A stretch of DNA of 64,000 bases from Orthonyx spaldingii. Its lineage: Eukaryota; Chordata; Aves; Passeriformes; Orthonychidae. The DNA lies in contig VZTJ01004182.1 of the NCBI GenBank assembly GCA_013397795.1, forward strand, positions 434,001-498,000. Reading direction: 5' to 3'. Below the pieces are notes generated by a model that worked only from the letters and a program-made list of their open reading frames with translations, was not told the origin of the DNA and made no database searches. The stretch's first letter is position 1. Each line of letters starts with the position of its first letter. Position numbers and translations under genes: made by a program. This document shows, piece after piece, positions 11,201 through 23,900 of this stretch.

Positions 11201-13780
11201 ATCCTAGTACATGATAATTAACACCTGAGCTGTCAAATCTAACACTGGTCATTTTTCCTATTAATTAAACACTGTTTCAACAAATGGAGTTTAGAATAGA
11301 CATGTTTATTAGATTTGGGATGAAACAGTATTTTTAGAGGAAGTATCTGGTATACTGGTTTGGGGGTGGTGATGAAACAGTGCTTAATAGTCTTGTTATC
11401 TTACCTACTCATCGCACAACAATCCAGGAGCAATTATCTAGTATCTTATGAGAAGGTGTATGAGCTGCCAAACTCGCTGAGCGAGTCTCTCAGCATCCAG
11501 ATGGATGACAATAGGCTGAGAGCTACAGGACCTGCTGGGATGTTGTCTGTCTTGTCCTGGCCAGGAGAGCAGCAGTATCCCCAGAGGGCAGCCAGGACGG
11601 GCTCTCCTCATGGGGGATCCTGCCCACACTGATGAAAAGATACTTATCTTTCAGAGGCTGGGAAACAGACTAAAAAGCCCAGTCCCTCACAGACTCAGAA
11701 GTGATCATGACCTTTTCTGAGCATGTTCTCCTTTATCTTCTGCTCCTCAGTTTCAGTTTTTATTAATTCCCCACATATTCAACCTGCATTGCTGTTTTCT
11801 CACTATCTTCAGACCCACTGCAGGCATTGCAGATGAATGCACGGAAAGGAGTTTATTCTCTCTGGCTAAGCCTCATGCTAAGGCTGATGTGCCATGGGCA
11901 TGAGCAACCAGAAAAAAATTTTGAAATCTAGATAGCTGCTCAGCTGCATGACGTAACACTCCCATTTACAAAAGGCAGGAGACACACCTAGAAGACCTAG
12001 TTTGGAAATAACAATAACAAAACAACTTGTGTCCTATCCACCCTGTTTGAAGGGCAAAGGCACATTGAATGCTTAGGGGAAAAGTGGTTCTGAAACCTAG
12101 TTATTACTGTTGTTTTTCCAAAACAGAGTCAATGGCTAGAGATCAACAAAGCCACGGCAGTTCTCAGGCTGCTCAAGGAGCTTGAGAATGGTGACACATT
12201 AAGACTTCAGAGTAGTAGAAATCTTGATGTTAACCCTGGTGTTTAAACTTTATGGTGTTCATTGTTGTCGAGATTCAAGTTCTTTAGCAGTCGATGCAAA
12301 TAGTGGCTACCTTCAAAGAGCTCAGATTTTGAACAGAGCTTCACCCCGGGGTATGCTGGTTTCACCTACAGTAAGAGGCTTTTGTTCTCAAGTCCTGGAA
12401 TTTGGCATCTTCTGCCTGTACAAACTTTGTTTATAGTGTAAATCTAATTGATAACTTTCCCCACATTAGCCCTTCTATTTAAAATGGCAACATGCACTTC
12501 CTCATAATCATCTTGGTTTTTCTCACCCACTACAATCTGGGGTATAATGTGTCCTTCATCTAAAAGCTGAGCATGAATATTTGCAGCGAGCAGGGCAGGA
12601 CTGGGGTATACCTTTAAAAGAATCTTTAAAATAATTTCATCCTGCTGCTTTCTGAGTTGCTAGCATAAGGAATACATAAAACACATTTTTCTTTAATCAG
12701 GGGATTTGGATTTTCTTTTGGATAAGGTTAGTTGGTGAGTTGTTGGAATTGGAAGGCCCACTCATGCCAATGATTCTGTGGGGAAAGAAGCATACTGGGG
12801 TTCTTGCAGGGGTCCAGCCCTGGGTCTTAGGGGTCCAGCTCTACTGGGGCAGTAACCAACTCTGGTATTTAGTTCAGTCATTGCTGAGCACCAGGCACAG
12901 TGCATCCCAGGGGTTTTTTTGTTTGTGACTGCAACAACTATACAAGGACTTTTGGGGACAAAGCCTCCCTGTAAAGCATATTGGTTGTGTCAGGAAGGCA
13001 TCCCTGGAAAGAAGAATTATTTTGGAAAACATTATTTAAAATCCTGGATTTATAAGGGATTACCAAACAAGTTTCTCACTGACAGAACGAGACCTGTAAC
13101 TGTATTCTGATCTGGGTAGCTTTCTGCTGCCTCACGCCATTGTGCAAATATGTGATTACATGCAACCACCAAGGCTGTGCAGTTGCGTACCTCTGAAATT
13201 GCCAAAGAGCTCAATTAGCTAACCCCATCATCATACACCTACCACTGCTTGTTCTGCTTTTGCCTTTCCTTTTTGACTTAAAAGGGTGGAGGAAACTAAG
13301 TAAGCACTTTGCTTATTAGCAGTTATCATCTCCAGTTCCCAGATCTCGGGAAATGAGGGTGCTTGATAATAACTGGCAACACAGGCCGGGTCTTTGCCCA
13401 GAGTCCCCTGTGGTGCTCTGTGCATGGTGTGGGCTGGGTGTGGTGAACAGGCTGTATAGTGTGCCAGTTGTGCTTGTAATTTGGTCAGTCTGTTCACAAT
13501 GGCCCCTATATGTCCAGGTAGGGAATCCTGGATGGAAATAGGTGCAGATGACATATGCTGAGTGTATTAGGTGTCTCAGACTTCTAGCACTTATCCCACA
13601 CAAAAATATAATATATCTGAAGAGTTTGGAACAAACTGGGCCTATATCACGTGTCCTGTACAGTTAAGTGTGGTAAATCAAAGGTGTCTGCCACATGTGG
13701 GACTTGCTGAGGAAGCGGATGTCACTTTGGCAGCACAGACACAGGTGGTCTCCCTTGTGCATAGTTGGTGTATGAGTGAG
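11200..13780. other. Unique non-coding DNA
   Basis: No supportable gene or mobile element. A CRE-like TGACGTAA sits near 11949. Overlapping open frames of about 60-107 codons on both strands at 13231-13603 look like chance. Bases 12736-12780 vaguely recall a CR1 3' end but lack its terminal octamers. Confidence 0.55.
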
Positions 13781-13781
13781 A

Positions 13782-13803
13782 GTGTGTGTGTGTGTGTGTG
13801 TGT
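13782..13803. repeat. (GT)11 microsatellite
   Basis: Eleven uninterrupted GT dinucleotides are followed by ATGTGTAC. This is a standard CA/GT microsatellite, able to adopt Z-DNA, and likely length-polymorphic. Confidence 0.95.
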
Positions 13804-14578
13804 ATGTGTACAATGACTCTGGAGTCAGTGTGAAGCTGTCTGCTGAGACAAAATGTATTTGACACCTGCAAAATCTGGAAAAAATCCAAATTCCTTTTTA
13901 GTTTCCTCATTTAAACAAAACTTTTATGCTGAAAAAGAGGGCATGCTCACATAACCCCAGATTTACTGGACCCTAAACTCAAAGTATTTTACTCTCCTGA
14001 AAGTGCTTGTATGGGTGGGAAGACATTTTAGTACTTGACTCAGTTGCTCCCATGGAAAAGGAAGAATTGTATTTGCTGAAGCTAGTGAAAAAATATTGTT
14101 CAGGCTACAGGTGTCTCTCATACACCTGTGCTGCTCTGTTCAAATTAAGTTGCTGGTGATGGATGTGTAATTGTGTTTGCAGATGTGTATCTGATGGGAT
14201 CTTGGAAATGTTTGCTCAAGAACAAAAGGAGCAGCACCCAGTCCACTCCCCTTCGGCTGACATAGTTCTGCAGGGAGAACTTGAGAAAGAGCTTCAGACT
14301 TGTCCCAGCCCTGACAGAAATCGAGATGGCTGCATTACCTGCTTTGCATTCAGCGACCTTGCAGGGTTTGAAGGGCTATGACAGTTTGGGGAGATGTTAA
14401 GAGGTGACTTTGGACCTGCCAAGCAAGCAGTCTTGACGTGGGAATGCAGGGCACTCAGTGAGCACCAGCCCTGCCTAGCCAGGGGCAGAAGTGGCCACAG
14501 CTGCCCTTCCCTTCTGCCCGAGGTCCAGCTCCCAGATCCTGCTGATGCATTCCTGAATCCAGCCCACCTACTCGTCCC

Positions 14579-14596
14579 CCTCCTCCTCCTCCTCCT
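14579..14596. repeat. (CCT)6 tract
   Basis: Six perfect CCT units follow a C-run, so the minus strand reads as a GGA repeat preceded by further G. GGA repeats can form G-quadruplex-type structures. It is part of a local low-complexity pair with the purine tract 100 bp downstream. Confidence 0.9.
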
Positions 14597-14695
14597 GGTC
14601 TGACTGGCTGCTCTGTGCCCTCTGCTACCTGTATATCTCTTGGCAATTTCTCACATGCAGGTCGGTGGCTGCAGGCAGCCCGGGCAAGGTTTCTT

Positions 14696-14720
14696 GAAGG
14701 AGGGAAGGAGGGAGGGAGAG
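14696..14720. repeat. Purine-only GGA/GGGA tract
   Basis: Twenty-five consecutive purines contain three GGG runs and two further GG runs, spaced by 1-5 bases. The plus strand is thus G-quadruplex-prone, whereas the (CCT)6 tract puts its G-rich strand on minus. Structure formation is inference. Confidence 0.85.
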
Positions 14721-16399
14721 TAGCCCAGGGCTACAGAAAGATAATCTACTGTGCCTACAAAATCAATGTTGTGTCAAGGCCAGTATTAAACTATGCCACT
14801 CTTCTTCTCATCACTGTGTTCTTCAAGCTACACTATGCAATCACATAACTCAATAAGTGCCTTATGCACACCAGGTCCTTCCTGTAGGGCCTCTTCCTGC
14901 TCCTTCCTTTTCCCCGTGGAATAGACCAGAAATAGTCTCAATTTGCAAGTCGTGCCTAGTCAGTAATCCCATCAATATATTTTTCAAGGACACATAGCAG
15001 ATTCTGGGCATGTCTGCAAAATCCAATTGTGTTTAGTCGAGGAATCATCATTTTTGATTGCTATGCTCCCTCCACACTAGATAATCATTCTCATCTTATT
15101 ATATTTTATTCTACTTCTGTGTACTGATTTACAGCAGAGGAAAACCTACTCAGTGAAATATCCACCATCACTGATAAATTCTGCATGGCATACATGATTA
15201 AATGTTATTTAATTTTTTAATGATGCTCATAAGTGTATATGAGTGTTCTCCCAGGGAATATAAATTTCCATGAAGCAATGCTGAGCAATAAGCTTTCAGA
15301 AACCTGATGTGCTAAACAATTCAGATAGCTCAGATGAACAAATGTGACTGTTCCAGGTTTAACATGGTTCCTGATGAACAGAAACAATTTTACCATGCCT
15401 GCAAAACAAAATCTTTCCTCACTTGATTTTGCACTACAAGCATCACCTGCAACTTGTTTGTAGCCTTGCCTCTCATCTGAGTACATCCATCTTGATCCAT
15501 CTTTCTGCAAAACATTTTCTTTTACCTTGATATTGATCTGTTTGCTGAGGATTAGCATACAATTGTACAAACCTCTTAATACTTTATCGTATCTTGAATG
15601 CAAAACCCATATAAACCCTTTTCTATTATGACAGAAGAGTCTATATCACATCCCTTTATCTGACAGGCTTCTGCAGGAATGAAAGATGTAGATATGATTG
15701 CAGAGTTTGAAAGTCCTGTTCTAAGCTGGTCCAGCTGCCTGTCAAAGGAATCTAAAGAAGATGTATCTATGCATCCTGCTCGGCTCCATCCCTTTGCCAG
15801 AGTTTTGTAATGTAAGATGCCTGCACATGATATTTTAAATGCCCCATCTGCAAATGTATCGTTAGGTGTATTCTGTATCCTTTAGAATATGCCGATAAAA
15901 ATCTCTTAAGATTGATTTTACACCTTTTGCCTAATGTGTACTATCAGAAGCAAATCTTTTATACAGAATGGAATAAATCATCTGTGATGATAAATATTGA
16001 GACCACAATAGCATAAACTGAAGACCAGTGGAACAACTTTCATGCGCTGCTGAAAGACTTTAGGTAGATAATGATGCCAGAATCTCTTCCATGGCAGTCT
16101 GTCTTCTCAGCTAAACTCACCACTTGTCAAGGATGCCAGGTGAACCATTTGTCTCCTCTTCACCGCATTATTTTGACCTGTCCCATGCATCTGTACAATA
16201 TTGTTATGGCTAACTGGACCAGAGTAAAATGTCAGATTGTTCTAACACAATAAATGAAATGCATGTGTTGTTATAATGACCATAGCATAGGTTGCAGAAT
16301 TAATTTCTTGCCTTGCCTTCATACATAGCCATGGCCTCTGCTTCTTCCTTTCCCTGTTGTTCTGTCCACCTTTCCCGGGTGTCTCTTTCATTTTTCTCT

Positions 16400-19300
16400 A
16401 TTGAATAGCAATTCCTCTGGTTGGGAGAAGTGAGAGTCAACAGGATGGGATGCTAGTGGAATCATTTAACTGTCACAGTGTAGGTACTGTGCTCAGGATG
16501 GAATTCTGGCAGGCTCCACTGCCCCTTGTCCCAGCCTTGACTGGAAAATCGCCATCTGACAGTTTGCAAGACAGGAATCTTAAACCTGAAACCTTCTGAA
16601 GTAAAGGTGATGACTTGGTTACCTGAGTGTTTAGGGAAGTACAGACTGGGATGCTGGCTGCCATAGCCGTACTGCAGTGCACATACATCATAACACCGGA
16701 ATTTATTGAATAAATCCACTGATTTGTTTGGATGGACTTCAATCAATTTTCTTCCAGTTTACTGGAAATGAGTCTTACAGAGGACAGAAGCTGCTCAAGT
16801 TATTATTACATGAATAATTACATCCTAGAGTGCATTATACATCTCCTTCCTTTTCTTTAGTCTGTGAACAGTTAGCTCTTGCTGTTCACCAACATCTTTC
16901 CTTTTTTAGACATAAGAAATTAAGATTGAAACCAAGAGCAGTTTGGTCTCCTGTGATTTACACCATAGGACCACAAACAAGGCAAAGCTCAGTTGCAATC
17001 ACCCTGTTTTCTCACCAGGATATCCTAATAGTTTGGGACCGACAGGCTGAGATGGCCCAGTGTCACAGCAGTACTGGTGCTCATCCAATGACACTTTAAT
17101 GAGAGGTGAGAAAGATGTTTTCAAACTGAGAAACTCTGGATATAAATAGGAAAGTCACCCACATCCCTTGTTTCCAGTGACGGATAGTAATAACTGGTGT
17201 GGTAACTTCCCCTGTAGACCTCAACATGTTTTCCCAACACATTGTTATATGTAGGCCGGCAAGTGTTTTGAGTTCAGTTTTTTACAGGAAAGGAGGAGAG
17301 GGTTCTTTCCTTGAAGTTGGCTCTGGGTAGTGTTGTGCGTGTGATGTTACTGGGCTCGTGCATTTCCAGCCTCTCACTCTTCCACTGGAGCCCTCACTCC
17401 CCTATCTGCATCAGGCACGCCATCTCTTCAGTGACTCCTGCCTCCCCATGAGTTTGTGGGGTCTTCTTTACCTGGGTATTCCCTTCATAGAACTAGAGTT
17501 TCCTGTTTGAGTCTCTCCATTTTAACTTAGAGAAAGACTTAGAGAAGACTTTCATGGAGATCTATCTCTCAGTGCTCCTTTTCAACTGATGTTTTTGCAC
17601 TGTCTGGGGCCAACACTCAGTCAGGATCATGCAGCCAAAGCACTGCAGAGGAACAGGAAGAAGCTTCCCTCACACATACTGTGATCCCCTTAGTGGTACT
17701 CCCTGGCCACCTTTTAGAAAAAGGTCATATTTAGCTAGCTGGGTTACTTGCCAAGTTGTTTGTAGATCCTAAGCCAAAACCTCTGACATAAACAGGACCA
17801 GTATGCGACAAAGTGATACTCAATTATTCAGTCAGTTCCTATTCCAACTCAAACTAGCTGAGGAATAATAAATGATGCAAAATTCTGGCTCCCCAAAACA
17901 TTTGGCTAATCAATCCTTTTATTTCTGGATCTAATCAGTGTTCCAAATGAATATGCACTCAAGCTTGCATTAAATGTTTCTGTTGCTGATCCAAATCTCT
18001 TGCTCTGCATATTTGGAAACCCCTTTGCCCATCGCCCCTCAGCAGGGAAGGTGACAGCCATCCTGGGGCTGACGGCTGCACCCTCTCAGTGAGAGCTCCA
18101 GCTGTTGGGACTGGGGAGAACACAGCATCACACGAATGCAAGAGCTAAATTTTGCCTAAGGGTAAAAAAATGAGGGAAAAATAAAGGTGAAATCTGAACA
18201 TAGGCAGCATCAAAATGAGACTGGCACATCAGCTCGTGGCAGCTGGGGGAAGGGACAGTGCTGCAGACTGCGGGGCAGCTGCTCAGCTCTGCCAGCTTTG
18301 CCTGCCAGCATTCACGCTTTGGATTTTTATTTTCTCTTGAAATCTCTTAAGGGATGAGATGCTAAAGTGCAGTGAAGAACAGGACTGCAAATCACCGGCC
18401 TGTCTGGCTGTGATGATTTGAGGGCATGATGTTATGTTGCAAGTGCTTCCCCATCTGCATCCCCCTCTGGCAGGCACCCCAGCTGTGCTGTGCCCTGTTG
18501 TGCTGTGACCTACCCAGCACAGGGAGGTCACAGCCTGCCTTGTAGCCAGCTCTGCCAGGGAGGGGAAGGGGAACCCAGTCCTAAACCCTGCTCATTTGTT
18601 GCTTCACACTGAAATCCTGCAAGAAAAGGCATGGGAGAAAAAAATCAACGTGTTCAATAAATCCCATTAGCATTCCTGCAGTCCCAGTTAGGAAATACCA
18701 TGTGTGCTCTCCAAGATCCCTGGACAAAGTGAGGGTTTTTTTTCCTAAAGGGAAAGTAGGTGATCCAGTGCAGCTGAAACCAGCCTGCTCCTTCTGCTTG
18801 GTGCTGGGGGGGAACAGCCTGACACATCACTGAACAGGATCCACCTCTTGTGTGTTCAGGAGTTATGTCTGGCTCAAAGGCCAAGCAGAATAAGCACGTG
18901 AACCTTTCTTATAGCTGCCATTGTAAATTTTCCACCTAGTTAGGCATGGAAATACCGGGCATTTGCAGGTATGCATGAGGTGATACCTGTCAGTAGCCCC
19001 ACTGAGGTGAGCAGGCTGCTCCTGAGGTGGGGTGCAGGACACTCCTTGATGCACCAGCAAGACTGGGGCCTTTGCACTTCAAATAACTTTTTCAATGTCT
19101 TTCCCATGCCATTTTGTCAGCAGTCAGTAAGCTTCGTTGAGAGAGGGTCCCAGGGCCGGGACTGGCATTGCTCCAGAGAAGTTACTTTGCCCTTCTCTGC
19201 AAGATTGAGATCATCCTGGCTCTCGTCTCTTTGGTCCCTGTGGATCATGGTGCCAGCTCATCATGACTCAGTCTGGAGAGGTGGCAGGAGGGGCTTGGGG

Positions 19301-20950
19301 TGTCCATGGCTATCGAACATGGTCCTGCCTCCCTGGGCATGAGGAGGTCCTTGGAAACCTGCTGTGATTATGCCAGGGTACATGTCAGGCAGCAGCAGTG
19401 AGTACAGGCACATCATCAAGGGCTCAGTCTACAAAAAGTTACTAGAGCAGATGAAAGGAGGACAGGTGAAGGGACTTCATCTGCTTTATTTAAAGTCACA
19501 TTTCATTTTTTTGGCAAGGAAAGCCACAGAGAATATTTCTTGGAACCCCAGCTACCCTGAAAGATTTGAGTTTGACATGGATACCACTTCTTTCTGACTT
19601 GAAACACAGGAGAGAGAAGAGATGGTATCTGTGAGGCAGATCTGAGCACTGTGAGTCATACTTATCACCATTCCACTAATGCCTAATTTGGACAATTATG
19701 TTAAACTTGATGTTAACCTTCCCCACAGTTCTTTGAAAGCAAACCAAAGTCTATCCTGGCCAGGGGTACATAATCCTCCAACTTCTGTGATTGCTATCAA
19801 AGAGCCAGCATGCAGCTTAATTTGTATTGGTTGCAAGGTATGCTTAGATCTCAGGGTGGTTGTAATAGTGCAAAATATATAATTAATAATGAGTAATAGC
19901 TCCATAATCCGTGGCTCTCCCTTCCTTCTTGATGTGTTCTCTTCCCAGCCTCAAAGCACAGGAACCCTCGAGCGTTCCTTTACGTCATCTAAAAACCATT
20001 ACTCCAACACTTTGTTCTGTTCGTTCTTTTTCTCCAGATTATAGCTGCATGTTCAGACTACAGACTATATCAGGCAGAGACCTTACCCTCACTATATGTG
20101 AAAAAGGTTTGCAACAGAAGAAAAATATTGCTAACAGAACAAACACTGTAGTAATTAAATATTCATTGAATTTTAGGACCCAGTGATAAGAGTAGATGCA
20201 TTACTTGGTCCTCTGGCACAAGGATAAGCACCAGTCTGCTGCAGCACACACCATGCCCTGATGGGAGATAAGAAACAAGGTGTTGAAGTGATTGTCAGAG
20301 AGAGATCATAGGGAGGAGAGACTGGGAAAGACCAGCACACACCACTTCTTTGTGGGAAGAACTGGCCCTGTAGACAAGGGCAACCCCAGAGGTCACCTTT
20401 GGTGGTTCTTAATATTGTCACCCTCTCTACATATGATGATATTTTAGTCGTTGATTTCATCGTTATTATTATCATTATTTGGTATTATCACCCAGTGACT
20501 GCAGACATGGTACAAAGTAGCTTAATTGAGGCAGCAGATGGGTATAAGAGCTGCTTCTGCAGCATCCCGGCTCACAGTTACCAATGGCAGTGCCCTTGCT
20601 GGCTGCCAAGGAGCAGCTGGAGGCAGTAGGGACAGCAGCACAGGTCCTCTGCTGCTGCCACTGCTTGAGAGCCGCCAGTACGCAGCAAAGAGCCCTGCAT
20701 GCAGCCATGGGCTGCAACATCTCCAGCTCCTGCAACCAGATCTTCCTACGTGTGTCACTCGGGAGTCGTGGATGCCCTCTGCTCACATCACATTTTGCTC
20801 AAGTTGCATCCAGCAGCATTTAAGGACATGGAACTCATTAGTTGCAAAGTCTTTGCCCTCACCCCACTGAATAACCCTTTCCAACATCATGTGTAGGATC
20901 ACTACACTATCTTTTCTCAAAGTGTTTCCCCTCTGAACTAACATGAAAGG
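16400..20950. other. Unique non-coding DNA, GC-richer patches
   Basis: No gene is supportable. Minus-strand frames at 16462-16746 (94 codons) and 16473-16742 (89 codons) are open in two phases at once, and I recognise neither product. GC-richer, CpG-poor patches lie near 18.0-18.6 kb and 20.55-20.80 kb. The second carries many overlapping 65-114-codon frames on both strands, a composition effect. Confidence 0.5.
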
Positions 20951-23900
20951 AGTAGGATGATGCAGCTGGGGACAGAAAGGACAAGGATGGGGGTTTTTTT
21001 GTGGGGCAACAAGTGCCTCAAGAGCTAGTCACAACACCCTTTCATCGATTTTGTTCAGCACTCAGCAAATGCAGAGCCATTGATTGTCCACTGAATAGTC
21101 TGTAGAGCTCTGCTTTTGCTGAGTTGTATGTGGAACTGAGCCAAAAGGAGAAGAAATAATTAACAGTCTGCCTGGTCCATATGTTTAAAATACACTACAA
21201 AATGAAAACAGTCCTGTGGAGAGTTCTCTGCATTAAAGCGTTTTCGTCATGCAGAGTTAGAATATTTCCTCTATTCCTTAGGGGGGGACTTAGAGCAATA
21301 TTTGAGAAACCAGAGTTACTATTAATTTTAAGGGTCTTTCTTTCCGATTCTTTCAATTCATTATTCATATTTCGTATGCCGGTATAAAAAAGAATTAAGT
21401 TATTGTATGTATTGAAACTATTTCATATGTTCAGAATTCATAAGTATAGTAAGAAAAAACTGAAATGAGCTTAGATCCTTAGTACAATGTGGAAAACAGA
21501 AGGATCCTGTTTAAAGACAGATTTTTACTGAAACTTTATGGTCCAGACCAATTTATTTAAAATAGATTTGACATCACCAGACCCAAACCCATTTAAAGCA
21601 ACTTACTGGGTTTGAATTTCTTGGGAAAGAAATAACTTACAAAAGCCTGTTAATAACAGGGGGTCCTTGTATGACAAGGAAGGAATTAGTGTCAGTCTCT
21701 GCTGATGTGTTATGGAGTGTACATACCCATGTGACTGCTGCCCATGCCTGTTTGAACAACTAATTTCAGAAAATCTCCTTAGAAATCATAATAGCTCCTC
21801 TGCTCCTATCAGTGCCTGTTGGCCTCATTATCAGACTCATTGCAATTGCTTCCTGGTGATTCACCAGTGCAAAGCAAAGAAGATTGAAGCAGAACCAACC
21901 AGGAGAGGATCCTCACCTCCCTGAGTAGTCTAACTATGCATCCACTTGAAGGACCTGCACAAAAATCCAAACTCTCCTCTTGTTGCTGCTGCTGTCATCC
22001 CCTGGGCTTTTCTGTTCCCCTGCATCAAGAGTCTATGAAAGTAAAACCAGCATACCCAGCCTGGTTTAGGACAGATCATCCAGCCCACACTGAGGTTTAT
22101 CTCATTTTTATTCTCAGCAGAAAAGCCAAGTGCTGAACAACCTACAGAGCAGCAAGCAGCTCAACCCTTAAACATGGTTCTCTGCATTTGCTTCACCCTT
22201 TTGGCCCTTTGGACTAATGTTCAGGTCCGCTGGCAGAGCCAAGTGGAAATTTCATTGGCACATCCCAGGCTGCACCTGTAGATGTTAATCTCTCAATCAT
22301 TAATCTGGCACCTTGCAGTGCAAATACTCCAAGTGGATGCATAGCCCTCTGGTCTGGCTGGACATGGATCAAATATTCCTTTTGGAATCCCAAATATCTG
22401 CTTGGCACAGACATCACTGGACCTGGAACATTGGCTATGCTCAAGGGTAAGCCAACTATTAGTTCCCCAAACAGCTGGGGATGGTTGTTGTATAACATCA
22501 GCACCCTCTCCCCATTCTCCATGTCTCAGGGGCTTATTTTTTCTGCGATCCTTTACCCCACAGCTCTGACTGGTATGGCAGGTTTGCACAGGGCCCTTCT
22601 TATGTGTTATGTGTTCACAGTTGGAGCACAGCTAGAGCTGCCTGTGGTGGCAGGGATGGCAAAAACTTCAGTGTCAATCCCCTACTTTCTGAAGAAAAAA
22701 TGTGAACAAAGTGTGTCTAGGGCTAAGAGATACCTATCACTGAGTGAGCAGGGGGAGTGTCAAAGCCTTCTCCTCTGAGAAGATAAAATACTCCATTTTC
22801 TTCATGAGAACCAATGCTCTTGTCCTGCCATATTCTCCCAGCACAGCCCATGTGTCGCTGCTCACTGCTGCCAAGACCTCTTCTTTAGCTTTGAATGCCA
22901 GAATATAGTGGCATAACACAGATTTCACCTTTTATTTTTCCACTAACTGAGAGGTCAAAAAAATTGAATTAAAGAACTATGTGGAGAATTCAGTAACTAA
23001 AAGCTTGTGAGGAGGTGTAAAAGCTAACCACAAAAATAAATAGTTACCCAGTAACTTCATAACTTTAAGTTAAGAACTGTATATACTGCATAGTATAGTA
23101 GGAGCTTAGGGTGCTGAAACCACTGAGAAGCTGGAATCACATAGCTGGAATCGCAAGAGAAACCTCACATTGCTGTCATGGTTAGGAGCAGCCTGGGAAG
23201 CTGATCTCCGGGCACAGATGCCATCCTGACATCCTCCTAAACTGAATTACATGCATGCCCTTGGGTGCTGTCTACCATCAGCGTAGGTGCAGCCTCCATT
23301 TCCTGAACTGCCCAGCTGAGGGGTCAGGGGCAAGTGAAGGAGTGGGGACAGGTAGGCTGAAAGTCCTTTGTGTTGTAAGCAGCCTCGAAGTTGACAAGCC
23401 CCCATGCAAGGTATTTGCTCTGGGAATTAGGCTGCTAGGTAGAGTCAGATGGGCTAAACAGGAGTCTTCACACAAAATGGAAAAGCGGGTGTCAGGGAAG
23501 TAAGGAAAGTCATTATCATATCAGTAATGTAATTTAAATCATTCTATCCTGATCTTGCCCAGAGAGGAAAAGCTGACAGGCATCTCCTGACAGCAGAGTA
23601 GGAATGTCCTGCAGAACAGGTTACACCTCTCTTCTCCCCATGCAGAACAGGGTTCAACAGGGAAGAATGCTTTAGGCTTCTTGACTATTTTCCCAGCACC
23701 CTTACTGCTGTTGAGGGCAATTGAAAACCATTCCTTCAACTTTCAGGTCACTAAAAAAATAAGTCTGCATCATCGGGTTGTCATAGCTCACAGGAAGGCA
23801 GGAGCAACTCTGCTGACAACAGCCCTTTGTAGACACAAAGATCTCCTGTGAGGTGAACATAGGCTGGACATGAACAATAAGTAGCCTCAGGAGTGCTATC

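Larger units (their letters stand above)
13804..16400. other. Unique non-coding DNA with low-complexity pair
   Basis: The stretch 14390-14720 is GC-richer and includes the CCT and GGGA tracts annotated separately. A 128-codon minus-strand open frame at 15217-15603 lies in AT-rich DNA and has no recognisable domain. No RNA gene or transposon is visible. Confidence 0.5.

Noticed and set aside
12736..12780. Possible CR1 3' end (TTGGAAGG...AATGATTCTGTG)
   Set aside because: It lacks the terminal ATTCTATG octamers and the upstream CR1 core; similarity is limited to a few short words.
16462..16746. Possible exon on minus, 94 codons
   Set aside because: A plausible acceptor (CATTTCCAG) lies upstream, but a stop codon follows in the frame that would be used, and a second phase is equally open.
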